Shown: positions 40,678 to 48,165 of the stretch, piece after piece
Layout of the letters: the number at the start of each line of letters is the position of its first letter
Numbering within the stretch: position 1 is the stretch's first letter
Assembly: GCA_025992855.1 (NCBI GenBank)
Contig: DAJPGB010000001.1
Location: forward strand, 1,984,001-2,048,000
Reading direction: 5' to 3'
DNA length: 64,000 bases
Source: Coriobacteriaceae bacterium
GTDB taxonomy: Bacteria > Actinomycetota > Coriobacteriia > Coriobacteriales > Coriobacteriaceae
Notes under the pieces: generated by a model
The model's database searches: none
What the model was told of the DNA's origin: nothing
What the model saw: only the letters and a program-made list of their open reading frames with translations
Position numbers and translations under genes: made by a program

Positions 40678-40692
40678 CAACACGAGCCGGAC
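40678..40692. repeat. Right direct repeat flanking the 8.5-kb element
   Basis: CAACACGAGCCGGAC, 14 of 15 identical to 32196-32210. Confidence 0.75.
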
Positions 40693-40859
40693 ACGCGCCA
40701 GACGGCTCTTCCCCGTGCGGCCTTCCCCCTTACGCTCATGTTGCAGGCATGTAACGCCGCAGCGAGCGCGCCTTTTTTTGCGCCAGACAGGTACAATGAT
40801 GAACACTGTACCGTAGCGGAGCGCCCCGCGCGCGCCGCAATCACGCGAAAGGGTTTCCC

Positions 40860-41147
40860 ATGGCCGAGATCTCGTCCTCCCGTATCGTCATCACCGTCCT
40901 TGGCAAGAACCGCCCCGGCATCGTCGCCGGCGTCACCCGTGTCCTAGGCGAGGCCAACGTCGACATCCGCGACATCACGCAGTCCATTATCGAGGACATC
41001 TTCACCATGACCATGCTGGCCGATACCGCCGAGTCCAAGCTCGACTTCGCCGAGCTGCAGAAGGCCCTGGCCGAGGCCGGCGAGCTTTCGGGCGTCAACG
41101 TGTCCATCCAGCGCGAGGACGTCTTTAACTTTATGTACCGCCTGTAG
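40860..41147 (+). CDS. ACT-domain regulatory protein
   Basis: This 95-residue protein is one ACT domain (RIVITVLGKNRPGIVAGVTRVL, then NVDIRDITQSIIEDIFTMTML) plus a short helix and strand. It belongs to the UPF0237 group of stand-alone ACT proteins that probably sense an amino acid. The ATG follows AAAGGG by six bases. It lies 78 bp before citrate synthase in the same direction and may be co-transcribed. The ligand is unknown. Confidence 0.9.
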   Translation: MAEISSSRIVITVLGKNRPGIVAGVTRVLGEANVDIRDITQSIIEDIFTMTMLADTAESKLDFAELQKALAEAGELSGVNVSIQREDVFNFMYRL

Positions 41148-41224
41148 CGAGCAAGCCGCTGGGGATAGCCTGACGCGCGCATGCCCATGCAAGTCACCCC
41201 GATGCGGCCCGGAGAGGAGCGCGC

Positions 41225-42643
41225 ATGGCCTACGACGCCAAGAAAATCTATTACCGCTTCGATGACCACTTGAGCCGACTAGTCCTGGATTACGAAGCAA
41301 GCCGCCAGATTTCGTCTGAGAGCGAAAGCCTCTACCACGGCCTGCCGACCGACCCTTATGACGAGGGCCTGTTTGTCGAGCACAATGTCAAGCGCGGCCT
41401 GCGCAATGCCGACGGCTCGGGCGTGGTCGCGGGTCTCACTCGTATCTCGGATGTGCACGGCTACAACAAGGTCGACGGAAAGGTCGTGCCCGATCAGGGC
41501 AAGCTCACGCTTCGCGGCTACAGCATTGAGGATCTGGTCAACAATGCCCAGGCCGAGAATCGCTACGGCTACGAGGAAGTCGCCTATCTGCTTATCACGG
41601 GCTCGCTGCCCAACAAGGAAGAGCTCGACGGCTTTTGCGAGCGCCTGGGCGCCTTTAGACATCTGAGCGACGAGTACGTTAAAGAGTTCCCTATGACCAC
41701 GGTGTCGTCGAGCATCATGAACGTGCTCCAGCGCGCCGTACTGCTGCTCTACGCCTTCGATGCCGAACCAGACGTGATCACGCCTGAGCACGAAATCGAC
41801 GTCGCCATTTCCATGCTCGCACGTCTCCCGCGCATCGCCGCCTTCGCACACATGGCCTCGGTCGCCAAGCTTCGCGGCTCCGAGGTTCACGTGCCGCACC
41901 CCACGCCCGGCCTCTCCACCGCCGAGACCATCCTACAGGTCCTGCGCGGCGGCATGGCGTTCACCCGCGATGAGGCGATGCTGCTCGACGTTATGCTCAT
42001 GCTGCATGCCGAGCACGGCGGCGGCAACAACTCCACCTTCGCTTGCCGCGTGCTGTCGTCTTCGGCCACCGACCCGTATTCCGCCTACGCCGCGGCTATC
42101 GGCTCGCTCAAGGGCCCGCGCCACGGCGGCGCCAATGCCAAGGTCGTGTCTATGCACGAGGACATCCGCGCGCATGTCTCCAACTGGGAGGACGAGGACG
42201 AGGTCGCGGCCTACCTGGGCAAGATCCTCGACAAGCAGGCCTTCGACGGCACGGGCCTCATCTACGGCATGGGCCACGCCGTCTATACGCTCAGCGACCC
42301 GCGCGCCGAGGTCTGCCGCCGTTACGCGCGCTCACTGGCAGCCAAGAAGGACTTGGGCGAAGAGTTCGCACTCATCGAGCGCATCGAGCGCCTGGCACCG
42401 CAGGTGATGCGCGACCACGGCATGACCAAGCCTATCTGCGCCAACATCGACCTGTACACGGGCTTTATCTACAAGATGCTCGGCGTGCCCGAGACGCTTT
42501 TTACGCCGCTTTTCGCCGTCGCCCGCATGGCCGGCTGGTCGGCACACCGCATGGAAGAGCTCTTCTGCGCGCATCGCATCATCCGCCCGGCATACCGTCC
42601 GGTGATCGAGCCGCTGGAATACAAGCCGCTCGCCGACCGCTAG
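41225..42643 (+). CDS. gltA: Citrate synthase
   Basis: Citrate synthase condenses oxaloacetate and acetyl-CoA. The 472-residue chain carries the conserved LHAEHGGGNNSTF and GMGHAVYTLSDPRA active-site segments with the two catalytic histidines and a later NIDLYTG. It is of the longer type found in clostridia and actinobacteria, with an N-terminal extension of about 50 residues before the core. Given that only part of the cycle is evident in such anaerobes, it probably feeds glutamate synthesis along with GltBD. GGAGAGGAG precedes the ATG; a strong terminator follows. Confidence 0.94.
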   Translation: MAYDAKKIYYRFDDHLSRLVLDYEASRQISSESESLYHGLPTDPYDEGLFVEHNVKRGLRNADGSGVVAGLTRISDVHGYNKVDGKVVPDQGKLTLRGYSIEDLVNNAQAENRYGYEEVAYLLITGSLPNKEELDGFCERLGAFRHLSDEYVKEFPMTTVSSSIMNVLQRAVLLLYAFDAEPDVITPEHEIDVAISMLARLPRIAAFAHMASVAKLRGSEVHVPHPTPGLSTAETILQVLRGGMAFTRDEAMLLDVMLMLHAEHGGGNNSTFACRVLSSSATDPYSAYAAAIGSLKGPRHGGANAKVVSMHEDIRAHVSNWEDEDEVAAYLGKILDKQAFDGTGLIYGMGHAVYTLSDPRAEVCRRYARSLAAKKDLGEEFALIERIERLAPQVMRDHGMTKPICANIDLYTGFIYKMLGVPETLFTPLFAVARMAGWSAHRMEELFCAHRIIRPAYRPVIEPLEYKPLADR

Positions 42644-42667
42644 GACGCGGACCGTTATAGAACCCGA

Positions 42668-42705
42668 GCGTGGCCAGGGCATCACCGCCCTCGGCCACGC
42701 TTTTT
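42668..42705 (+). terminator. Citrate synthase terminator
   Basis: GCGTGGCCAGGGC and GCCCTCGGCCACGC arms are followed by TTTTTA. Confidence 0.9.
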
Positions 42706-42730
42706 ATGCCAGCAGAAAGGGCTGCATCAA

Positions 42731-43573
42731 ATGATTGTGTTTTCCGATATGGATGGAACGCTGTTGACGAGCGATAAGCAGATGAGCGATGCCACCTGGG
42801 CGATGCTCGACGAGCTCGCTCGACGCGGGATTGAATTTGTGCCCTGCACGGGACGTCCGCTGTCGGGCATTTTTGAGCCCATCCTCGCCCATCCCGCCGT
42901 GCACTATGCCGTCTGCGCCAATGGCGCCAGCGTCTGGCAGCTCGACGACGATGTGCCCACCGACGCCTCGCGCGCCACGCGCATCTTGAGCCGACCGCTC
43001 GATTGCGGCATTGCCCATCGCATCCGCCGCATCGCCGCCGGCCACGATGTGACCTTCGATATCTTCGCGGACGGGCAGTGCTTCCTCCCCCGCTCGCTCT
43101 ACACGCGCCTGGATGAGTTCTGCGGCGGCGACCCCCACATCGCAGCTTCGCTCAAGCGCACACGAACACCGATCGACATGGATATCGACAGCAAGATCGA
43201 CGAGGTCGAGACGCTCGAACGCATCGCCATGTACTGGCACGACCCGGCCGATCGCGACGCCATCGCGGCGGAGCTCGACACGCTCGGAGGCATTGAGGTC
43301 ACGCGTTCGTACGCCATGAATATCGAGGTCATGGGCGAGGGCGCCACCAAGGGAACGGCCCTCACGTGGCTATGCGAGCACCTGGGCGAGCGTCTCGCCG
43401 ACGCCTGGGCGTTCGGCGACAACATCAACGACATCCCCATGCTGCAGGCAGCGGGCCATGGCATGGCCATGATCAACGCCGAGCCCGAAGATCGCGAGGC
43501 CGCCGACGCCATCACCGAATACGACAACGACCACGACGGCGTCGCCCGCACCATCATGGACGCCCTCGCCTAG
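42731..43573 (+). CDS. HAD-superfamily phosphatase, Cof-like
   Basis: This 280-residue hydrolase has the N-terminal FSDMDGTLL nucleophile motif, a CTGRP motif II, a cap domain at about 80-190 (type C2) and the C-terminal GDNINDIPM motif. Such enzymes dephosphorylate sugar phosphates or nucleotides such as FMN. AAAGGG lies ten bases before the ATG. Its stop codon TAG is the first three bases of a constant-loop hairpin repeat. Confidence 0.92.
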   Translation: MIVFSDMDGTLLTSDKQMSDATWAMLDELARRGIEFVPCTGRPLSGIFEPILAHPAVHYAVCANGASVWQLDDDVPTDASRATRILSRPLDCGIAHRIRRIAAGHDVTFDIFADGQCFLPRSLYTRLDEFCGGDPHIAASLKRTRTPIDMDIDSKIDEVETLERIAMYWHDPADRDAIAAELDTLGGIEVTRSYAMNIEVMGEGATKGTALTWLCEHLGERLADAWAFGDNINDIPMLQAAGHGMAMINAEPEDREAADAITEYDNDHDGVARTIMDALA

Positions 43574-43616
43574 TCATTGGGGACGTTCTTAAACGACTAG
43601 TCGTTGGGGACACTCT
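43571..43616 (+). repeat. Constant-loop hairpin repeat over a stop codon
   Basis: TAGTCAT (43571-43577), 15-nt loop TGGGGACGTTCTTAA (43578-43592), ACGACTA (43593-43599), followed by TAGTCGT and TGGGGACACTC to 43615. Architecture is 7/15/7 plus a trailing module. Confidence 0.85.
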
Positions 43617-43631
43617 TCGCAAAAAGCCGCA

Positions 43632-43678
43632 AGGACTGTCCCCCACTGTCGGCAGAAAAGGAACGTCCCCATCTGCCG
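43632..43678 (-). repeat. Constant-loop hairpin repeat with a different stem
   Basis: The stem CGGCAGA / TCTGCCG (43650-43656 and 43672-43678) carries the 15-nt loop, which reads TGGGGACGTTCCTTT on the minus strand. A trailing GGGGGACAGTCC module lies at 43632-43645. It ends two bases before the stop codon of the minus-strand HAD gene. Confidence 0.85.
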
Positions 43679-43680
43679 GA

Positions 43681-44475
43681 TTAGGAGAGACTCTCCAGCA
43701 CGCGACGGAGCTCATGCTGAACGGCGTGGTCGCGGTTGCAGCCTACGACGCGATCGGCCACCGCCTTGAGCGCGGGGCGCGCGTTTTCCATCGCGCAGCC
43801 CGTGCCGACAAAGCGAATGATCTCGTAGTCGTTCATCGAGTCGCCAAACGCCATGATCTCGTCGCGTCCAATGCCGTAATGCTCCGCAAGCTGTGCGATG
43901 CCCGAGGCCTTCGACACACCGGGCTGCATGGCATCGATCCACGCGTTTCCAGAAGGCGCAAAGGTAAAGAGCTGACCGAGTTCTCGCTGTAGCACGTACG
44001 CACTGTCCATAACGGCACAGTCATCGCAAAAGATACTCGCCTTGATGATATTTACGCTGGGATCGGGCAGTTCCCAAATGCGCTCGGCATTGGGAAGGTC
44101 CTTATCGACCTCGCGTACGAACTTGCACTCGTCATCGAGCAAGAAGGATTTGGTTCGGTCAAAGAGCGCAAGATGCAGATTGGGAAACGTCGCGACAGCC
44201 TGGGCGAGCCTTCGAATCGCCAGGTGCGAATACACCTCACGGTCTACCATTTTGCCGTCGGCGTAGACCTGGGCACCGTTAGCGGCGACAAAGTCCATCT
44301 TGTCGCGAACGGGCGCAAAGAACTCGCACAGGCGATCGTAGCGACGACCTGACGATGCGGCGAAATGCACGCCATGCTCGTGTAGCGCCAGAATCAGTTC
44401 GTAGGTCTCGGGAGGCACCTGGCTGTTTTCGTCAAGCAACGTGCCGTCCATATCGGATGCAATCAGTTTAAACAT
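43681..44475 (-). CDS. HAD-superfamily phosphatase, Cof-like (second copy)
   Basis: The 264 residues show ASDMDGTLLDE at the N-terminus, the SGRR motif, a C2 cap (about 85-185) and GDSMNDYEI at the C-terminus. It is related to, but distinct from, the HAD gene just upstream in the opposite direction, so the two face each other at their 3' ends. The ATG has GGGAG eight bases upstream, and that site is buried in a long hairpin (44481-44542), suggesting translational control. Confidence 0.92.
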   Translation of the reverse strand: MFKLIASDMDGTLLDENSQVPPETYELILALHEHGVHFAASSGRRYDRLCEFFAPVRDKMDFVAANGAQVYADGKMVDREVYSHLAIRRLAQAVATFPNLHLALFDRTKSFLLDDECKFVREVDKDLPNAERIWELPDPSVNIIKASIFCDDCAVMDSAYVLQRELGQLFTFAPSGNAWIDAMQPGVSKASGIAQLAEHYGIGRDEIMAFGDSMNDYEIIRFVGTGCAMENARPALKAVADRVVGCNRDHAVQHELRRVLESLS

Positions 44476-44480
44476 AGAAA

Positions 44481-44542
44481 AGCTCCCTTCGGGCTTGTTG
44501 GAATCGAACGTGTATCCAATTCCAACGTACCCAAAGGGAGCT
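44481..44542 (-). promoter_or_regulatory. Leader hairpin covering the ribosome site of a HAD gene
   Basis: Read on the minus strand, AGCTCCCTTTGGG pairs with CCCGAAGGGAGCT, and an inner GTTGGAAT pairs with ATTCCAAC. The AAGGGAG ribosome site of the HAD gene is in the 3' arm, ending eight bases before its ATG; TTTTC follows the stem. It could sequester the ribosome site or act as a terminator. Confidence 0.7.
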
Positions 44543-44636
44543 CAGGTAAGACTCCGCGGGCGCAAACGTTACAAGGACCTGGCAAATAGCTCACGCGCAC
44601 CAGGGGTCCCACATTCGCAGCGTCAGGCAACACGTC

Positions 44637-44684
44637 AAAGAGTGTCGCAGGCGACTAGACGTTTAAGAACGTCCCCGATGACTA
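44637..44684 (-). repeat. Constant-loop hairpin repeat over the ade stop codon
   Basis: Minus strand: TAGTCAT (44684-44678), loop CGGGGACGTTCTTAA, ACGTCTA (44662-44656), then a decayed GACACTC module to 44637. The ade stop codon is the TAG of the first arm. Two stem positions are mismatched. Confidence 0.8.
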
Positions 44685-46502
44685 GTCGGCGTAGGTGAAG
44701 GTTGTGACGTCGAACATGCCCTCGGGGCGGATGCGGAGCGTCGGGATAACCGGCAGGGGCAGGAAGATGATGCCCATGATGGGGTCGAGCGGCGGCTCGA
44801 TGCCCATGGCGCGCGCCTTGACCATAAAGTCGTCGTGCTGCGCGGCGACATCCTCGGCCGTACCTTCGCTCATCAGACCGCCGAGCGCCAGCGGAATGCG
44901 CGCCACGACCTCGCCGTTGCGCACCAGCACGTGACCACCCTGGCCCACAGCCTCAACAGCAGCCATCATATCGGCAGCGTTATCGCCCACGACGCACACG
45001 TTGTGCGAATCGTGGCCGATCGTGGAGGCAATCGCACCACCGGTGATGGTGAAACCGCGCACCCAGCCGCGACCGATATGCTTGCCGACAAGACCCAGGC
45101 CCGCAGGACCATCACCGTCGGCGCCCTCGGCCTGCAGCGACACGCCGCGGCCATGGCGCTCGATCAGCATAATGCGGCGCAGGCCCTCGGCACTCTCGGG
45201 GCGAGCCATACCCGTGATGGCCTTACCCGGCACCACGTCAATCACGGCCTCGCCCGGCTTAAAGGCATAGTCGAATACGTCGAGCGAAAGCTTCGGCAGC
45301 TTAACGGACGCGCGCAGCTCGTCGGCAAGGGCTGCGACCTCGGCCATCTCGGGTGCGATCTCGCCCACAAAGGTGCCGTCCTGCGCCACCAGAGCACCGG
45401 CGGCGTATACGCGATGCGGAGCCGTGGTGAACGTCAGGTCATTGAGCACCAGCAGGTCGGCACGCTTGCCCGGGGCGATGGCGCCACGCAGTTCGTGCGG
45501 GTCGCGGCAGCCGTGATCCAGGCCAAACGCCTCAGCCGTGGAAAGGGACGCCATGGAGATAGCGACCACCGGGTCGATACCGGCCTCAATCGCCACGCGG
45601 CAGGCGTTGTCGATCATGCCGGACGCAAGCGCATCGGAAGGAGCGCGGTCGTCGGTCGCAAAGCAGCAACGGCGGGCACGGGCAGGATTCTCCAGCAGCA
45701 TCGGCGACAGGTTGGCCAGGTCATGGCTGCACGTACCCTCGCGCAGCATCACATACATGCCGCGAGACAGCTTGTCGAGTGCCTCCTCGGGAATCGTCGA
45801 CTCATGGTCAGCGATAATACCTGCTGCGGCATAGGCGTTGAGGTCCTTGCCGGCAACGAGCGGCGCGTGACCGTCAACCTGCTTGGACGGCGTCTGGTTG
45901 GCAGCGTCGATTCGAGCGCAGGTCTCGGGATCGGCCATAAAGACGCCCGGCAGGTTCATCATCTCGCCCAGGCCAAAGACATCGCCCGGATGCTCGGCAA
46001 AAAACGCCTGCATGTCAGCGGCGGTAATCACAGCGCCTGCTTGCTCATCGGGCAGCGCGGGCACGCACGAGGGCATCATGTACTTGATGGAAATGGGCGC
46101 GCGACGGCCGTCCTCGATCATAAAGCGCAGGCCGTCCAGGCCGGAAACGTTGGCGATCTCGTGGCTGTCGGCAATGGCAGTGGTGGTACCGCGCGTCGCC
46201 GCCATGCGCGCATACTCGGCAGGGCGGATGTTCGAAGACTCGATATGCAAGTGTCCGTCAATAAAACCGGGGGCAAGATAGCGGCCCTGGCAATCGATGA
46301 CCTCGGCAGCCTCATACGTACCGGCGGCATCGTCGCGACCATCGTAGAGCACACCGACGATCACGCCATCCTTGACGGCAACGCTACCGGGCGCCACGCG
46401 CTGGCCGTACACGTCGACAATCTGAGCATTGGTAAACAGCGTGTCGACGGGCACGCGGCCCTCGGCTGCATCGATCACAGACCTCATGACCTCAACGGAC
46501 AT
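44682..46502 (-). CDS. ade: Adenine deaminase
   Basis: Ade hydrolyses adenine to hypoxanthine and ammonia in purine salvage. The 606-residue amidohydrolase has the metal ligands in GFIDGHLHIESS (about 70-81) and the ADHESTIPEEAL and GTCSHDL segments; the C-terminal adenine-deaminase domain with GHDSHNVCVVGDN is complete. I chose ATG 46502 with AAAGGAG eight bases upstream over a longer frame that crosses a repeat. It is monocistronic. Confidence 0.95.
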   Translation of the reverse strand: MSVEVMRSVIDAAEGRVPVDTLFTNAQIVDVYGQRVAPGSVAVKDGVIVGVLYDGRDDAAGTYEAAEVIDCQGRYLAPGFIDGHLHIESSNIRPAEYARMAATRGTTTAIADSHEIANVSGLDGLRFMIEDGRRAPISIKYMMPSCVPALPDEQAGAVITAADMQAFFAEHPGDVFGLGEMMNLPGVFMADPETCARIDAANQTPSKQVDGHAPLVAGKDLNAYAAAGIIADHESTIPEEALDKLSRGMYVMLREGTCSHDLANLSPMLLENPARARRCCFATDDRAPSDALASGMIDNACRVAIEAGIDPVVAISMASLSTAEAFGLDHGCRDPHELRGAIAPGKRADLLVLNDLTFTTAPHRVYAAGALVAQDGTFVGEIAPEMAEVAALADELRASVKLPKLSLDVFDYAFKPGEAVIDVVPGKAITGMARPESAEGLRRIMLIERHGRGVSLQAEGADGDGPAGLGLVGKHIGRGWVRGFTITGGAIASTIGHDSHNVCVVGDNAADMMAAVEAVGQGGHVLVRNGEVVARIPLALGGLMSEGTAEDVAAQHDDFMVKARAMGIEPPLDPIMGIIFLPLPVIPTLRIRPEGMFDVTTFTYAD

Positions 46503-46628
46503 ACATACTCCTTTAACCGTAGAAAAAAGCTGCGGAGCGGACGAGCCTTCACCGCAGCAAGCCAATAGCCATTGTATGCCCAAAAGAAGGCCCCGCTAAC
46601 ACCCCTTCCGCTTAACGGCGCCGCCAAC

Positions 46629-46661
46629 TTGGTGCAGACTAACCTGACCCCATTGCACCAA
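46629..46661. repeat. 7/19/7 hairpin repeat (second copy)
   Basis: TTGGTGC (46629-46635) and GCACCAA (46655-46661) flank a loop that reads AATGGGGTCAGGTTAGTCT on the minus strand. It is the inverted relative of 31524-31556. Confidence 0.85.
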
Positions 46662-46669
46662 ACCCTTGA

Positions 46670-46718
46670 CAAGGAGTGTCCCCAAGTGCCGGCACTAAAG
46701 GAACGTCCCCAAGTGCCA
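46670..46718 (-). repeat. Constant-loop hairpin repeat with a third stem
   Basis: The stem GGCACT / AGTGCC (46691-46696, 46712-46717) carries TGGGGACGTTCCTTT on the minus strand, followed by a copy of the arm, GGCACT, and TGGGGACACTCCTTG (46690-46670). This is the clearest example of the composite unit. Confidence 0.88.
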
Positions 46719-46724
46719 ACCAAC

Positions 46725-46788
46725 GAGAGTGAATAATCTCCCACTTTTGGCCGAGATACGGGCTCAAAACGGGAGATTATCCACTCTC
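46725..46788. repeat. 64-bp palindrome with 18-bp arms
   Basis: GAGAGTGAATAATCTCCC (46725-46742) and its inverse (46771-46788) pair at 17 of 18 positions around a 28-nt loop. CTCAAAACGGG at 46763-46773 is shared with the palindrome at 12861-12906. Confidence 0.88.
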
Positions 46789-46795
46789 AACTTAA

Positions 46796-46834
46796 AAGGC
46801 CGCAGTCGGGATCGTTCCGGCTGCGGCCCTTTTG
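46796..46834 (-). terminator. tyrS terminator
   Basis: GGCCGCAGtCGG and CCGgCTGCGGCC arms, with TTTT on both sides. It is 24 bases past the tyrS stop. Confidence 0.88.
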
Positions 46835-46857
46835 CACTTGTGAGGTCAACTTGCTTG

Positions 46858-48069
46858 TTAGACCAACTTAAAGCCCTTGCGCTTGCCTACGGAGAGGGTG
46901 TCGCCCAGCTTGAGGGCGCTGGGGTCGATGTTGTAGCTCTTGGGAGCCACGGCCTCGCCGTTGATCTTGACACCGCCGCCGTCGATATCGCGACGGGCCT
47001 GACCGGCGCTCGCCGAAAGACCCAGGTCCTTAAGCAGGCCGGCGAGGTAAATCTGACCCTCGTCGTTGACGGACAGCTCGACGTGCTTCTCGGGGAAGTC
47101 GGCAAGCTGGCCCTCCTTGAACACGCGGTCGAACTCGGCCTGAGCCTCGTCGCCGGCGCCGGCGCCGTGGTAGGTGTCGCACAGGTCGCGGCCCAGAGCG
47201 CGCTTGAGCTCGTAGGGGTCGGCAGAACCATCGGCCAGGGCAGCGTCGATCTTGTCGACCTCGGCCGGGGTGAGCGAGCTGGCCAGACGATAGTACTTGC
47301 CGATCATCTCGTCGGGGATGGACATGGTCTTGCCGAACATGTCCTTGGGCGCGTCGGTCAGGCCGATGTAGTTGCCATAGGACTTGGACATCTTGCGTAC
47401 GCCGTCGGTGCCCTCGAGCAGCGGCATGGTGAGCGCGATCTGGGGCTCCATGCCCATCTTCTCCATGAGCTCACGGCCGGCGAGCAGGTTGAAGAGCTGA
47501 TCGGTGCCGCCCATCTCCACGTCGGCCTTGATCTGCACGGAGTCGAAAGCCTGCATCACGGGATACAGGAACTCATGCAGGGCGATCGGCGTCTGAGACT
47601 GGTAGCGCTTGGTAAAGTCATCGCGCTCAAGAATGCGGGCGACGGTGAACTTGGAGCACACCTGCAGCAGACCGGCCAGATCCATCGAAAGGATCCAGTC
47701 GCCGTTGTGCACGATGGTGGTCTTCTCGGGATCCAGGATCTTCATGGCCTGGCTCACATAGGTCTCGGCATTGGCCTCGATCTGCTCCTGCGAAAGCTGC
47801 GGACGGGTGGAATTCTTGCCCGAAGGGTCGCCGATCAGTGCGGTGCCGTTGCCGATGATGAGGGTGACGTTGTGGCCCAGGTCCTGGAACTGACGCATCT
47901 TGCGCAGGGGCACGGCGTGGCCCAGGTGCAGGTCGGGGCTGGTGGGGTCGACGCCGAGCTTGATGTTGAGGGGCTCGCCCTTCTCAAGCTTCTTGCGAAG
48001 GTCGGCCTCGGGGACGATTTGGGCAGCACCCGAGGTGATGATACGCATTTGCTCGTCAACAGACAGCAT
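46858..48069 (-). CDS. tyrS: Tyrosyl-tRNA synthetase
   Basis: TyrRS charges tRNA-Tyr. The 403-residue class I synthetase has the HLGH ATP motif (about residues 48-51, DLHLGHAVPL), the KMSKS loop (VRKMSKSYGN) and a C-terminal S4 RNA-binding domain (about 340-403). It resembles the TyrZ-like branch with the HxGH form typical of many Gram-positive and deep-branching bacteria. GGAGG lies ten bases before the ATG at 48069. I see no T-box leader in the 96 bp upstream. Confidence 0.95.
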   Translation of the reverse strand: MLSVDEQMRIITSGAAQIVPEADLRKKLEKGEPLNIKLGVDPTSPDLHLGHAVPLRKMRQFQDLGHNVTLIIGNGTALIGDPSGKNSTRPQLSQEQIEANAETYVSQAMKILDPEKTTIVHNGDWILSMDLAGLLQVCSKFTVARILERDDFTKRYQSQTPIALHEFLYPVMQAFDSVQIKADVEMGGTDQLFNLLAGRELMEKMGMEPQIALTMPLLEGTDGVRKMSKSYGNYIGLTDAPKDMFGKTMSIPDEMIGKYYRLASSLTPAEVDKIDAALADGSADPYELKRALGRDLCDTYHGAGAGDEAQAEFDRVFKEGQLADFPEKHVELSVNDEGQIYLAGLLKDLGLSASAGQARRDIDGGGVKINGEAVAPKSYNIDPSALKLGDTLSVGKRKGFKLV

Positions 48070-48165
48070 TGGGTATCCTCCTTTTGCTATAGCACCCTCG
48101 CCGAAAACGGCGGTGCTGGAAGTCGATAAACTCTCATATGATAACAAACTGACGCGACGCAGCAC

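Noticed and set aside
48070..48165. T-box leader of tyrS
   Set aside because: The spacer is under 100 bases and lacks the T-box sequence and the specifier stem.
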